Below are positions 1 to 5,804 of a stretch of DNA of 16,549 bases, piece by piece. A program made the translations under genes and the position numbers. Positions within the stretch are counted from its first letter, which is position 1; every line of letters begins with the position of its first letter. The stretch comes from DATFWC01 sp045801465 (GTDB taxonomy: Bacteria; Pseudomonadota; Alphaproteobacteria; Rhizobiales; Xanthobacteraceae): NCBI GenBank assembly GCA_045801465.1, contig JBJMSU010000002.1:1-16549 (forward strand), read 5' to 3'. The notes below the pieces were generated by a model that searched no databases, was not told where the DNA came from, and saw only the letters and a program-made list of their open reading frames with translations.

Positions 1-1
1 C

Positions 2-544
2 GCGATCAAGAAGGCGACGGGCGGTGACGCCGAGAACTATGAGGAGATGCGCTACGAGGGGTACGGACCGGGCGGCGTCGCCGTGATCGTCGAGGTTCTG
101 ACCGACAACAAAAATCGCTCGGCTGGCGAAGTGCGCGCGAGCTTCACCAAGGCAGGCGGCAATCTCGCCGAAACCGGCGCGGTGTCGTTCATGTTCGATC
201 ATGTCGGCGTGGTGGAATTCGACGCGAAGGTCTCCGATGCCGACGGGATGCTGGAAGCGGCAATCGAGGCGGGCGCCGAGGATGTGATCTCAGGCGAGAA
301 CGGGCACGAGGTTTACACCACGGCGGAATCTCTGCGCGAGGTCGCCAAAGCGCTGGAGGCGAAGTTCGGCGAGCCGCGCAAGGCCGCGCTCACCTGGAAG
401 CCGCAGAACACGATTTCCGTCGACGACGAGCAGGGCGAGAAGCTCTTACGGCTGATCGAGGCGCTGGAAGACAATGACGACGTTCAGAACGTTTATGCCA
501 ATTTTGAAGTATCGGATGCCCTCGTGGTCAAGATGAGCGCGTAA
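2..544 (+). CDS. yebC: YebC/PmpR family protein (5' truncated)
   Basis: The reading frame is open from base 2, so the gene begins before the window; 180 residues are present and roughly 65-70 N-terminal residues of a ~246-residue family member are missing. The family signature YEGYGPGG is followed by TDNKNRSAGEVR and GGNLAETGAVSFMF, and the C-terminal part ends with LIEALEDNDDVQNVY. YebC proteins are cytoplasmic, DNA- or ribosome-associated proteins described as transcriptional regulators (PmpR) and, more recently, as factors that relieve translational stalling; which role applies here cannot be read from sequence. Its place just upstream of ruvC is the usual alphaproteobacterial order. An internal ATG at 47 is not the start, because conserved family sequence continues upstream of it. 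Confidence 0.95.
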   Translation, partial: AIKKATGGDAENYEEMRYEGYGPGGVAVIVEVLTDNKNRSAGEVRASFTKAGGNLAETGAVSFMFDHVGVVEFDAKVSDADGMLEAAIEAGAEDVISGENGHEVYTTAESLREVAKALEAKFGEPRKAALTWKPQNTISVDDEQGEKLLRLIEALEDNDDVQNVYANFEVSDALVVKMSA

Positions 545-558
545 AGGAGGCATCGGGC

Positions 559-729
559 CTATTGTTGCTTGTGGTACAGCCGGTCGGTGGCCTCGTCGCG
601 GATTTCCTGCGTGGTGCTGTTGCGATAGCGCCGGCGCCACATGCCGATGCCGTAGATGAGGGCCGCGGCCAGGATGGCGACCAGGCCGACGTCGATGAGG
701 AAGAACATCCATCCGCCATAGTCGTGCAT
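559..729 (-). CDS. Small single-pass membrane protein, unknown function
   Basis: A 56-residue protein with one hydrophobic helix (about residues 8-30), followed by a basic WRRRYR stretch and a polar tail ending in DRLYHKQQ. The positive-inside rule would place the C-terminus in the cytoplasm. I chose the ATG at 729 because AAGGAG lies 7 bases upstream; the frame stays open to 909, but that extension crosses an inverted repeat and has no comparable ribosome site. It is convergent with yebC, with 14 bases between the stop codons, and divergent from ruvC. Resemblance to short hypothetical proteins of Bradyrhizobium-type genomes is recollection only. An overlapping + strand frame (562-747) is judged to be a shadow. 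Confidence 0.65.
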   Translation of the reverse strand: MHDYGGWMFFLIDVGLVAILAAALIYGIGMWRRRYRNSTTQEIRDEATDRLYHKQQ

Positions 730-750
730 GATCCGCTCCTTGCCTGACAG

Positions 751-822
751 GTGCCGCCGATTTGAAGTTCCTACACCGCCTGCCGCAAACTCATGCAGGA
801 ACTTCAAATCGAAAAGCGGCAC
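751..822. repeat. Long imperfect inverted repeat (hairpin 1)
   Basis: The left arm at 751-772 (core GATTTGAAGTTCCT) is answered by 797-822 (core AGGAACTTCAAATC). The arms match throughout except for four extra bases (AAAA) in the right arm before GCGGCAC. The loop is about 24 bases. There is no T-tract on either strand, so a simple terminator is unlikely. It lies at the 5' side of the - strand small membrane gene and could be a mobile palindrome remnant, a transcribed hairpin or a regulatory site. Confidence 0.75.
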
Positions 823-838
823 TAGAACCATAGACTTG

Positions 839-912
839 CCAGTGCCCTTTGCTCCCGAAGTTCGTGTCTGAAGGTGCTGCGACGTATGACGAACTTCGGA
901 AGCAGGCACTGG
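839..912. repeat. Second imperfect inverted repeat (hairpin 2)
   Basis: The left arm 839-865 (CCAGTGCC...GAAGTTCGT) pairs with 889-912 (ACGAACTTC...GGCACTGG), with one mismatch and a three-base length difference. The loop is 23 bases. The inner core GAAGTTC is shared with hairpin 1, so the left arm of one could pair with the right arm of the other over a short stretch. No T-tract follows. Confidence 0.7.
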
Positions 913-960
913 AATGTGCTGGATTAACGCCTGGTGGCGCCTTTTGTTCGCACGGGGAGG

Positions 961-981
961 GCGCGGCGAAAGGAGCCGCGC
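961..981. repeat. Short perfect hairpin with a Shine-Dalgarno-like loop
   Basis: GCGCGGC (961-967) and GCCGCGC (975-981) are perfect complements enclosing the 7-base loop GAAAGGA. The loop resembles a ribosome site, but no start codon lies at a suitable distance downstream. The hairpin is 58 bases before the ruvC start and would lie in the ruvC leader if transcription starts upstream of it. Confidence 0.55.
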
Positions 982-983
982 GG

Positions 984-1017
984 GGGCGGGCCTTCGGTTC
1001 TAGGCGTCAGCCCGCCC
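984..1017. repeat. GC-rich hairpin immediately before ruvC
   Basis: GGGCGGGC (984-991) and GCCCGCCC (1010-1017) form a perfect 8-base stem around an 18-base loop, ending 22 bases before the ruvC start codon. No T-run follows, so it is more likely a leader structure or a REP-like element than a terminator. Confidence 0.5.
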
Positions 1018-1039
1018 TTCGCGCTATCAACGAGCCGGT

Positions 1040-1546
1040 ATGAGGGGATCGATTCGCATTCTCGGCATCGACCCGGGGCTCCGCCGCACCGGTTGGGGCG
1101 TGATCGACGTTGCCGGAAACCGGCTCGCGTTCGTGGCCTGCGGCTCCGTGGAAACGGACGAGCGGAGGGCGCTCACGGAGCGCCTCGTTGTCATCCATGA
1201 CGGGCTCCGGCGCGTGGTCGATGAGTTTGGTCCCAACGAGGCGGCGGTCGAAGCGACGTTCGTCAACAAGGATGCGGCCGCCACGCTGAAGCTCGGCCAG
1301 GCGCGCGGTGTGGCGCTGCTGGTGCCCGGCCAGGCGGGGCTCGCGGTTGCCGAATACGCTCCCAACGTGGTGAAGAAGTCGATCGTCGGTGCCGGTCACG
1401 GCGACAAGGCCCAGGTTCGCATGATGATCGGCGTGCTGCTGCCGCGGGCCGATCCGCCGAGCGACGATGCCGCCGACGCGCTGGCGGTCGCGGTGACGCA
1501 TGCTCACCACCGCGACAGCGTTCTTCTCAGAGCCGCGGCGCCATGA
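1040..1546 (+). CDS. ruvC: Crossover junction endodeoxyribonuclease RuvC
   Basis: RuvC is the cytoplasmic, Mg-dependent nuclease that resolves Holliday junctions by symmetric cuts, acting on junctions held by RuvAB. The 168 residues match the usual family length of about 170. The RNase-H-like fold carries its acidic residues in the expected contexts: D11 in GIDPG, E71 in AAVEATF, and D143/D146 in SDDAADALA. The conserved segment KLGQARG is at 84-90. The start ATG at 1040 gives the family N-terminus, although no strong ribosome site precedes it. The stop overlaps the ruvA start as ATGA (1543-1546), which suggests translational coupling. Confidence 0.97.
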   Translation: MRGSIRILGIDPGLRRTGWGVIDVAGNRLAFVACGSVETDERRALTERLVVIHDGLRRVVDEFGPNEAAVEATFVNKDAAATLKLGQARGVALLVPGQAGLAVAEYAPNVVKKSIVGAGHGDKAQVRMMIGVLLPRADPPSDDAADALAVAVTHAHHRDSVLLRAAAP

Positions 1547-2160
1547 TCGGCAAGCTCAAGGGCGTGATCGACTCCTATGGCGAGGATTTCGTCATTGTCG
1601 ACGTCGGCGGTGTCGGCTACGAGGTGCACTGCTCGGCACGCACCCTCCAGGCGTTGCGGGCGCCGGGCGAGCCGGCCGTGCTGTCGATTGAAACCCACGT
1701 GCGCGAGGATCAAATCCGGCTGTTCGGGTTCCTGTCCGACGGCGAACGCGAATGGTTCCGCCTGCTGCAGACGGTGCAGGGCGTGGGTGCGCGCGTGGCG
1801 CTCTCCGTGCTCGGTACTCTGAAGGTCGCCGATCTCGCCACTGCGGTCGCCATGCGCGACAAGGCCATGGTGGCGCGCGCTCCGGGTGTCGGACCAAAGG
1901 TCGCCGAACGCATCGTCACCGAACTCAAGGACAAGGCACCGGCCTACGTCGATATCGATCCGGCGGTCGTCAGGCTGTCGGGCGCGGTCGACGAAAAGCG
2001 AGCGCCGCAGCCGGTCGCCGATGCTGTCTCGGCTCTGGTCAATCTGGGCTATGGTCAGCCGCAGGCCGCCGCCGCCATCGCGGCAGCGACGCGAGACGCA
2101 GGCGAAGGGGCGGACGCCGCGCGGCTGATCCGCCTCGGCTTGAGGGAGCTGAGCAAGTGA
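1543..2160 (+). CDS. ruvA: Holliday junction branch migration protein RuvA
   Basis: RuvA binds four-way DNA junctions as a tetramer and loads the RuvB motor. The 205 residues have the three expected parts: an N-terminal OB-fold (1-64, starting MIGKLKG) with the acidic pin E55-D56; two helix-hairpin-helix elements (QGVGARVA about 79-86 and PGVGPKVAERI about 114-124); and a flexible linker leading to the C-terminal RuvB-contact domain (about 155-205, NLGYGQPQA). It overlaps ruvC by 4 bases. Its own TGA overlaps the GTG start of the next gene (2157-2160), which here is not ruvB but an acetyltransferase. Confidence 0.97.
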   Translation: MIGKLKGVIDSYGEDFVIVDVGGVGYEVHCSARTLQALRAPGEPAVLSIETHVREDQIRLFGFLSDGEREWFRLLQTVQGVGARVALSVLGTLKVADLATAVAMRDKAMVARAPGVGPKVAERIVTELKDKAPAYVDIDPAVVRLSGAVDEKRAPQPVADAVSALVNLGYGQPQAAAAIAAATRDAGEGADAARLIRLGLRELSK

Positions 2161-2645
2161 ACGAGCAGCGTGCCGAGTTCGAGATCCGGCCGATCACGGA
2201 TCGCGTCTTTCTCGAGGAGCTCCTGCGCCTGCGCTGGAGCGGCGGGGCATTGATGCTGCGCGGCAGGATCGTGCACCCGAAGGACGTCGAGGCGCTGGCG
2301 GCCTATCACGACGGGCGGCTCGCCGGCGTCGCCACGTGGCTGCTGGAAGGCCCCGTCATGTACCTCGCAACCCTCAACAACATCACCGATCAGCGCGGCG
2401 TCGGGATTGCGCTGCTCGACGCCACGATGGCGCTCGGCCGCGAGAAGGGCTCGGCCTTGCTGCGCGTCATCGTGACCAATGACAATCTCTATGCGCTCGG
2501 CTTCTATCAACGCCGCGGCTTCCGCATCATCGCCGTCTATCCCGGCGCCATCGACACCATCCGCACGATGATCCCGTCCATCCCGATCGTCGGCGCGAAC
2601 CGCATTGCGATCCGCGACGAGATCGAGCTGGAGGTGGCGCTTTGA
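2157..2645 (+). CDS. GNAT-family N-acetyltransferase between ruvA and ruvB
   Basis: A 162-residue protein that starts at GTG 2157, with GAGGGAG 8 bases upstream inside ruvA. A much longer frame from 1752 only reads through ruvA in another phase. The acetyl-CoA-binding motif A appears as QRGVGIALLDA (79-89), fitting R-x-x-G-x-A, and motif B as NDNLYALGFYQRRGF (108-122). The fold predicts acetyl transfer to an amine of an unknown substrate. Both ends overlap neighbours by 4 bases (GTGA with ruvA, TTGA with ruvB), so it should be made together with the RuvAB motor. Whether it modifies a repair protein, a small molecule or a ribosomal protein is not visible. The family is clear; the substrate is unknown. 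Confidence 0.88.
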   Translation: MNEQRAEFEIRPITDRVFLEELLRLRWSGGALMLRGRIVHPKDVEALAAYHDGRLAGVATWLLEGPVMYLATLNNITDQRGVGIALLDATMALGREKGSALLRVIVTNDNLYALGFYQRRGFRIIAVYPGAIDTIRTMIPSIPIVGANRIAIRDEIELEVAL

Positions 2646-3688
2646 CGACTCGCCGCCTCGTGACCGCGGAGCGCCGCGACGAGGATGTCGCCGAGGCCTC
2701 CCTGCGGCCGCAGCGTCTCTCCGAGTTCGTCGGCCAGCAGCAGGCGTGCTCCAACCTCGCGGTCTTCATCGAGGCGGCACGCGCCCGCAAGGAAGCGCTC
2801 GACCATGTGCTGTTCGTCGGTCCGCCCGGCCTCGGAAAGACCACCTTGGCGCAGATCGTGGCGCGTGAGCTCGGCGTCAACTTCCGCGCCACCTCCGGGC
2901 CGGTGATCGTCAAGGCGGGCGATCTCGCCGCCCTGCTCACCAATCTCGAAGACCGCGACGTGCTGTTCATCGACGAGATTCACCGGCTCAATCCCGCCGT
3001 GGAGGAAATCCTCTATCCGGCCATGGAGGATTTTCAGCTTGACCTCATCATCGGCGAGGGGCCGGCGGCGCGCTCGGTGAAGATCGATCTCGCCCGCTTC
3101 ACCCTGGTGGGCGCGACCACGCGCGCCGGCCTGCTCACCACGCCGCTGCGCGACCGCTTCGGCATCCCGATCCGCCTCAATTTCTATACGCCCGCGGAAT
3201 TGGAGCTGATCGTCAAGCGCGGGGCGCGGGTGCTCGGCATCGAGGTGACGCCCGACGGCAGCAACGAGATCGCCCGGCGCGCGCGTGGCACGCCGCGCAT
3301 TGCCGGCCGGCTGCTCCGGCGCATCCGCGATTTTGCCCACGTCAAGCGCGCCGAGCGCATCGACCGCGCCATGGCCGATCAGGCCCTCATCGAGCTCGAA
3401 GTCGATGAGGCCGGCCTCGATGCCATGGACCGGCGTTACCTGCAGACGATCGCCGTGAGCTACGGCGGGGGGCCGGTCGGGGTGGAGACGCTGGCGGCGG
3501 CGCTGTCGGAGCCGCGCGACGCCATCGAGGACATCATCGAACCCTTCCTGATTCAGCAAGGTTTCCTGCAACGCACGCCGCGCGGCCGGCTGCTGACGCC
3601 GCACGCCTTCGGCCACCTTGGCCTCGCTGCCCCGGCGCGCGATCCCGGGCAGTTTCAGTTGTTCAATGGCGAGAGCGAGGACGATTAG
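2642..3688 (+). CDS. ruvB: Holliday junction branch migration helicase RuvB
   Basis: RuvB is the hexameric AAA+ ATPase that drives branch migration at RuvA-bound junctions. The 348 residues include Walker A GPPGLGKT (60-67), Walker B VLFIDEIH (107-114), sensor 1 TLVGATTR (154-161), the DRFG arginine finger (R172) and sensor 2 GTPRIAGRLLRR (216-227). A C-terminal winged-helix domain ends with QGFLQRTPRGR. The start is TTG at 2642, supported by a perfect GGAGG 7 bases upstream and a normal family N-terminus. It overlaps the preceding acetyltransferase stop as TTGA. Confidence 0.97.
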   Translation: MTTRRLVTAERRDEDVAEASLRPQRLSEFVGQQQACSNLAVFIEAARARKEALDHVLFVGPPGLGKTTLAQIVARELGVNFRATSGPVIVKAGDLAALLTNLEDRDVLFIDEIHRLNPAVEEILYPAMEDFQLDLIIGEGPAARSVKIDLARFTLVGATTRAGLLTTPLRDRFGIPIRLNFYTPAELELIVKRGARVLGIEVTPDGSNEIARRARGTPRIAGRLLRRIRDFAHVKRAERIDRAMADQALIELEVDEAGLDAMDRRYLQTIAVSYGGGPVGVETLAAALSEPRDAIEDIIEPFLIQQGFLQRTPRGRLLTPHAFGHLGLAAPARDPGQFQLFNGESEDD

Positions 3689-3729
3689 GTTGGTTCATTG
3701 TCCATGCTGCGGCGTGTAAGCTTCTGTCT

Positions 3730-3957
3730 ATGACGAGTTCGATTGAAAAGCTTGCTGGCGCGCTCGAGCTGCTGCCCGAAGAACTGCGAGGGCCGGCGAT
3801 CGTCTATTTGGTTGAGCAGGCGGAAAAATATCGTGTCCTCAAAGCACTCATTGCCGAAGGGATCGACGATCTCGACAACGGGCGTGTCGAGGAGTGGAAT
3901 GTCGACGATTTCTTGAGCAAGGTGCGGGCACCGGAAGGCGACCGCGGTCTTGAATGA
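3730..3957 (+). CDS. Small antitoxin-like protein (orphan), function uncertain
   Basis: A 75-residue acidic protein. The N-terminal half (about 10-40) is predicted helical, with LPEELRGPAIVYLVEQAEKY. The C-terminal half, DNGRVEEWNVDDFLSKVR (49-66), resembles the toxin-wrapping tail of ParD/RelB-type antitoxins, whose pattern is roughly G-R-V-x-x-W-x-x-x-x-F-L. No toxin gene is beside it: ruvB lies 41 bases upstream, and ybgC overlaps its stop as ATGA (3954-3957). It therefore reads as an orphan antitoxin-like protein or a domesticated small regulator coupled to ybgC. No clear ribosome site precedes the ATG, so the start is provisional. The antitoxin link is motif resemblance only. Confidence 0.7.
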   Translation: MTSSIEKLAGALELLPEELRGPAIVYLVEQAEKYRVLKALIAEGIDDLDNGRVEEWNVDDFLSKVRAPEGDRGLE

Positions 3958-4433
3958 GCGGCGCCGAAACGAGCCTCTCCGGTGAAATTCGCGGCGGCCG
4001 GCACGTGCTCGCGGTGCGGGTCTATTACGAGGACACCGATTTCACCGGCTTGGTCTATCACGCGAGCTATCTGCGCTTCATGGAGCGCGGCCGCACCGAC
4101 TATCTGCGCCTCCTCGGCGCCCGCCAGCGCACGCTGTTCGAGGAGACCGAGCGGGAAGCGCCGGGCTTTCATTTCGTCGTGCGCGCGATGACCATCGAGT
4201 TCCTCAAACCCGCCCGCATGGACGACGTGGTCGAGGTGATCACCGCCCCGGAGGAGGTCAAAGGCGCCTCGATCACGCTGCACCAGCGGGTCGTGCGTGG
4301 GGCCGAGACCCTGGTAGAGGCCCATGTCCGGGTCGCCTTCATCTCCGGCGGCAGAGCGCAGCGCATCCCGCCCGCGCTGAGGACCGCGATGCACGCCGAT
4401 CAGCGCTGCGACACGGATCCTTCCGTCTGCTAA
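3954..4433 (+). CDS. ybgC: Tol-Pal associated acyl-CoA thioesterase YbgC
   Basis: YbgC is a cytoplasmic hot-dog-fold thioesterase that hydrolyses acyl-CoA or acyl-ACP and is encoded with the tol genes across proteobacteria. The 159 residues carry the 4-hydroxybenzoyl-CoA-thioesterase signature VYYEDTDFTGLVYHASYLRF (23-42); D29 is the catalytic aspartate equivalent (D18 in E. coli). The core hot-dog strands run to about residue 140, with a polar tail beyond. It begins within the stop of the upstream small gene (ATGA) and is followed by a 228-base gap before tolQ, so ybgC and tolQ may not share a promoter. Confidence 0.95.
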   Translation: MSGAETSLSGEIRGGRHVLAVRVYYEDTDFTGLVYHASYLRFMERGRTDYLRLLGARQRTLFEETEREAPGFHFVVRAMTIEFLKPARMDDVVEVITAPEEVKGASITLHQRVVRGAETLVEAHVRVAFISGGRAQRIPPALRTAMHADQRCDTDPSVC

Positions 4434-4445
4434 CCCATCCTTAAC
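4430..4445 (+). promoter_or_regulatory. Candidate CtrA full site upstream of tolQ
   Basis: CTAA (4430-4433), seven bases, then TTAAC (4441-4445) matches the alphaproteobacterial CtrA consensus TTAA-N7-TTAAC with one mismatch. It overlaps the ybgC stop codon and lies about 217 bases before the tolQ start, in the only sizeable gap of the ybgC-tol cluster. Regulation by CtrA is an inference from the motif alone. Confidence 0.35.
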
Positions 4446-4661
4446 CAAAATCGCGCTGGTTAGACGCGGATAGGACCGGTCAGGTGCCCTAGTTTGGTCA
4501 AATTTCGCGCGATTTCGTACCGGCTGGCAGAGCCAGGGCGAGCTTTAGCGAAAAGGCGAACGGTCAGGCAGCGCGGTGCAGCGCTTGCGGCGAGTATTCC
4601 TTGGTGTCCCTGAGCGCCGCCCGGTCGGCACCGCGGAGCCGGATCGCCGAAAGGATAAACC

Positions 4662-5339
4662 ATGAGTTCCTCCGATGTTTCCGTCTTTGGCCTGTTCTGG
4701 CAGGCCAACTGGTTCGTGCAGGCGGTGATGTTCGGGCTCATCGTCTGCTCGGTGTGGGTGTGGGCGATCGCGATCGACAAGGCCGTGCTCTATACCCGCA
4801 CCAAGCGCGCCATGGACCGCTTCGAGCAGGCGTTCTGGTCCGGCCAGTCGCTGGAGGAGCTCTATCGCTCCCTGTCCTCGCGTCCGACCCACTCCATGGC
4901 GGCCCTGTTCGTGGCGGCGATGCGCGAATGGAAGCGCAGTTTCGAAGGCTCGGCGCGCTCCTTTGCCGGCCTGCAGATGCGTATCGAGAAGGTGATGGAC
5001 GTGACCATCACGCGGGAAATCGAACGGCTGGAACGCCGTCTCCTGGTGCTGGCCACCGTCGGGTCGTCCGGCCCGTTCATCGGCCTGTTCGGCACTGTCT
5101 GGGGCATCATGACGAGCTTTCAGTCGATCGCCGCCAAGGGGAACACCTCGCTCCAGGTGGTGGCGCCCGGCATCGCCGAGGCGCTGCTGGCGACCGCAAT
5201 CGGCCTCGCTGCTGCCATTCCGGCGACCATTTTCTATAACAAATTCATCTCCGAGGTGAACAGACAGGCGCAGCGCCTGGAGGGGTTTGCCGACGAGTTC
5301 GCCGCCATCCTGTCGCGGCAGATCGACGAGCGGGGGTAG
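4662..5339 (+). CDS. tolQ: Tol-Pal system inner-membrane protein TolQ
   Basis: TolQ is the inner-membrane stator protein of the proton-driven TolQ-TolR motor that powers TolA during cell constriction. The 225 residues contain three membrane helices (about 18-38, 128-150, 168-192) separated by a large cytoplasmic loop, as in the TolQ/ExbB/MotA family. T145 (in FGTVWGIM) and T178 (in LLATAIGLA) sit at the positions known to line the proton channel in E. coli TolQ. The start has AAGGA 6 bases upstream. tolR begins 5 bases after the stop, so tolQRA is one tightly packed unit. Confidence 0.97.
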   Translation: MSSSDVSVFGLFWQANWFVQAVMFGLIVCSVWVWAIAIDKAVLYTRTKRAMDRFEQAFWSGQSLEELYRSLSSRPTHSMAALFVAAMREWKRSFEGSARSFAGLQMRIEKVMDVTITREIERLERRLLVLATVGSSGPFIGLFGTVWGIMTSFQSIAAKGNTSLQVVAPGIAEALLATAIGLAAAIPATIFYNKFISEVNRQAQRLEGFADEFAAILSRQIDERG

Positions 5340-5344
5340 GCTGC

Positions 5345-5797
5345 ATGGCAGGAAACGGCGCACCCGTCGCTGCCCCGGTCGGCAAGCGTCGCCACCGGCG
5401 CAAGGCCGTGATGGCCGAGATCAACGTCACGCCGCTGGTCGACGTGATGCTGGTTTTGTTGATCATTTTCATGGTGTCGGCTCCGCTCCTGACGGTCGGC
5501 GTGCCGATCGATCTGCCGCAGACACAGGCCAAGAGCCTGGACCAGGATCAAAAGCCCCTGACCGTGTCGGTCAACACCCAGGGTCAGGTCTTCCTGCAGG
5601 ATTCCGAGATCAAGGTCGAGGAACTGGTGCCCAAGCTGCAGGCCATCGCCCAGGCGCGCGGCGGCCTGGACGAGCGAATTTACGTTCGCGGCGACCGAAA
5701 AGTCGATTACGGTGCCGTCATGCGCGTGATGGGGCGGTTGTCGCAGGCCGGCTTCCGCCGCGTCGCATTGGTGACGGAGGTCGAGCAGGGCTCCTGA
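5345..5797 (+). CDS. tolR: Tol-Pal system protein TolR
   Basis: TolR is the ExbD-like partner of TolQ: a single membrane helix with a periplasmic domain that contacts peptidoglycan. The 150 residues start with a short basic cytoplasmic segment (KRRHRRK at 14-20), then EINVTPLVDVMLVLLIIFMV, where D33 is the proton-carrying aspartate (D23 in E. coli). The periplasmic domain runs from about 50 to 146 and shows the family features IYVRGDRKVDYG and ALVTE. A G-rich ribosome site (GGGGGTAGG) lies in the short gap after tolQ. The next gene, tolA, starts 7 bases after the stop. Confidence 0.97.
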   Translation: MAGNGAPVAAPVGKRRHRRKAVMAEINVTPLVDVMLVLLIIFMVSAPLLTVGVPIDLPQTQAKSLDQDQKPLTVSVNTQGQVFLQDSEIKVEELVPKLQAIAQARGGLDERIYVRGDRKVDYGAVMRVMGRLSQAGFRRVALVTEVEQGS

Positions 5798-5804
5798 CGA
5801 CCCG

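Larger units (their letters stand above)
730..1039. other. 310-base divergent intergenic region rich in hairpins
   Basis: No convincing gene lies here. The stretch separates the - strand 56-residue membrane protein from ruvC and so should hold promoters for both, but I cannot point to a clear -35/-10 pair. It contains four inverted repeats in a row (751-822, 839-912, 961-981, 984-1017), listed separately. Short frames that cross it (849-1043 and 934-1200 on +) have no ribosome site or recognisable content. Confidence 0.7.

Noticed and set aside
562..747. + strand frame of 61 residues starting just after yebC, with an AAAGGAGG after the yebC stop
   Set aside because: The spacing to a TTG start is about 11 bases, and the protein is the low-complexity mirror of the better-supported - strand membrane protein at 559-729.
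730..909. N-terminal extension of the 56-residue membrane protein up to 909
   Set aside because: It crosses both long inverted repeats and lacks a ribosome site, whereas ATG 729 has AAGGAG at good spacing.
849..1200. Two short + strand frames between the hairpins and ruvC
   Set aside because: No ribosome site and no recognisable content; the longer one runs into ruvC out of frame.
2537..3616. 359-residue antisense frame across ruvB
   Set aside because: A long open antisense frame is expected in GC-rich coding DNA; ruvB with intact AAA+ motifs explains the region.
4524..4536. Small CTGGC-AGA-GCCAG hairpin before tolQ
   Set aside because: A five-base stem without a T-run is common by chance in GC-rich DNA.
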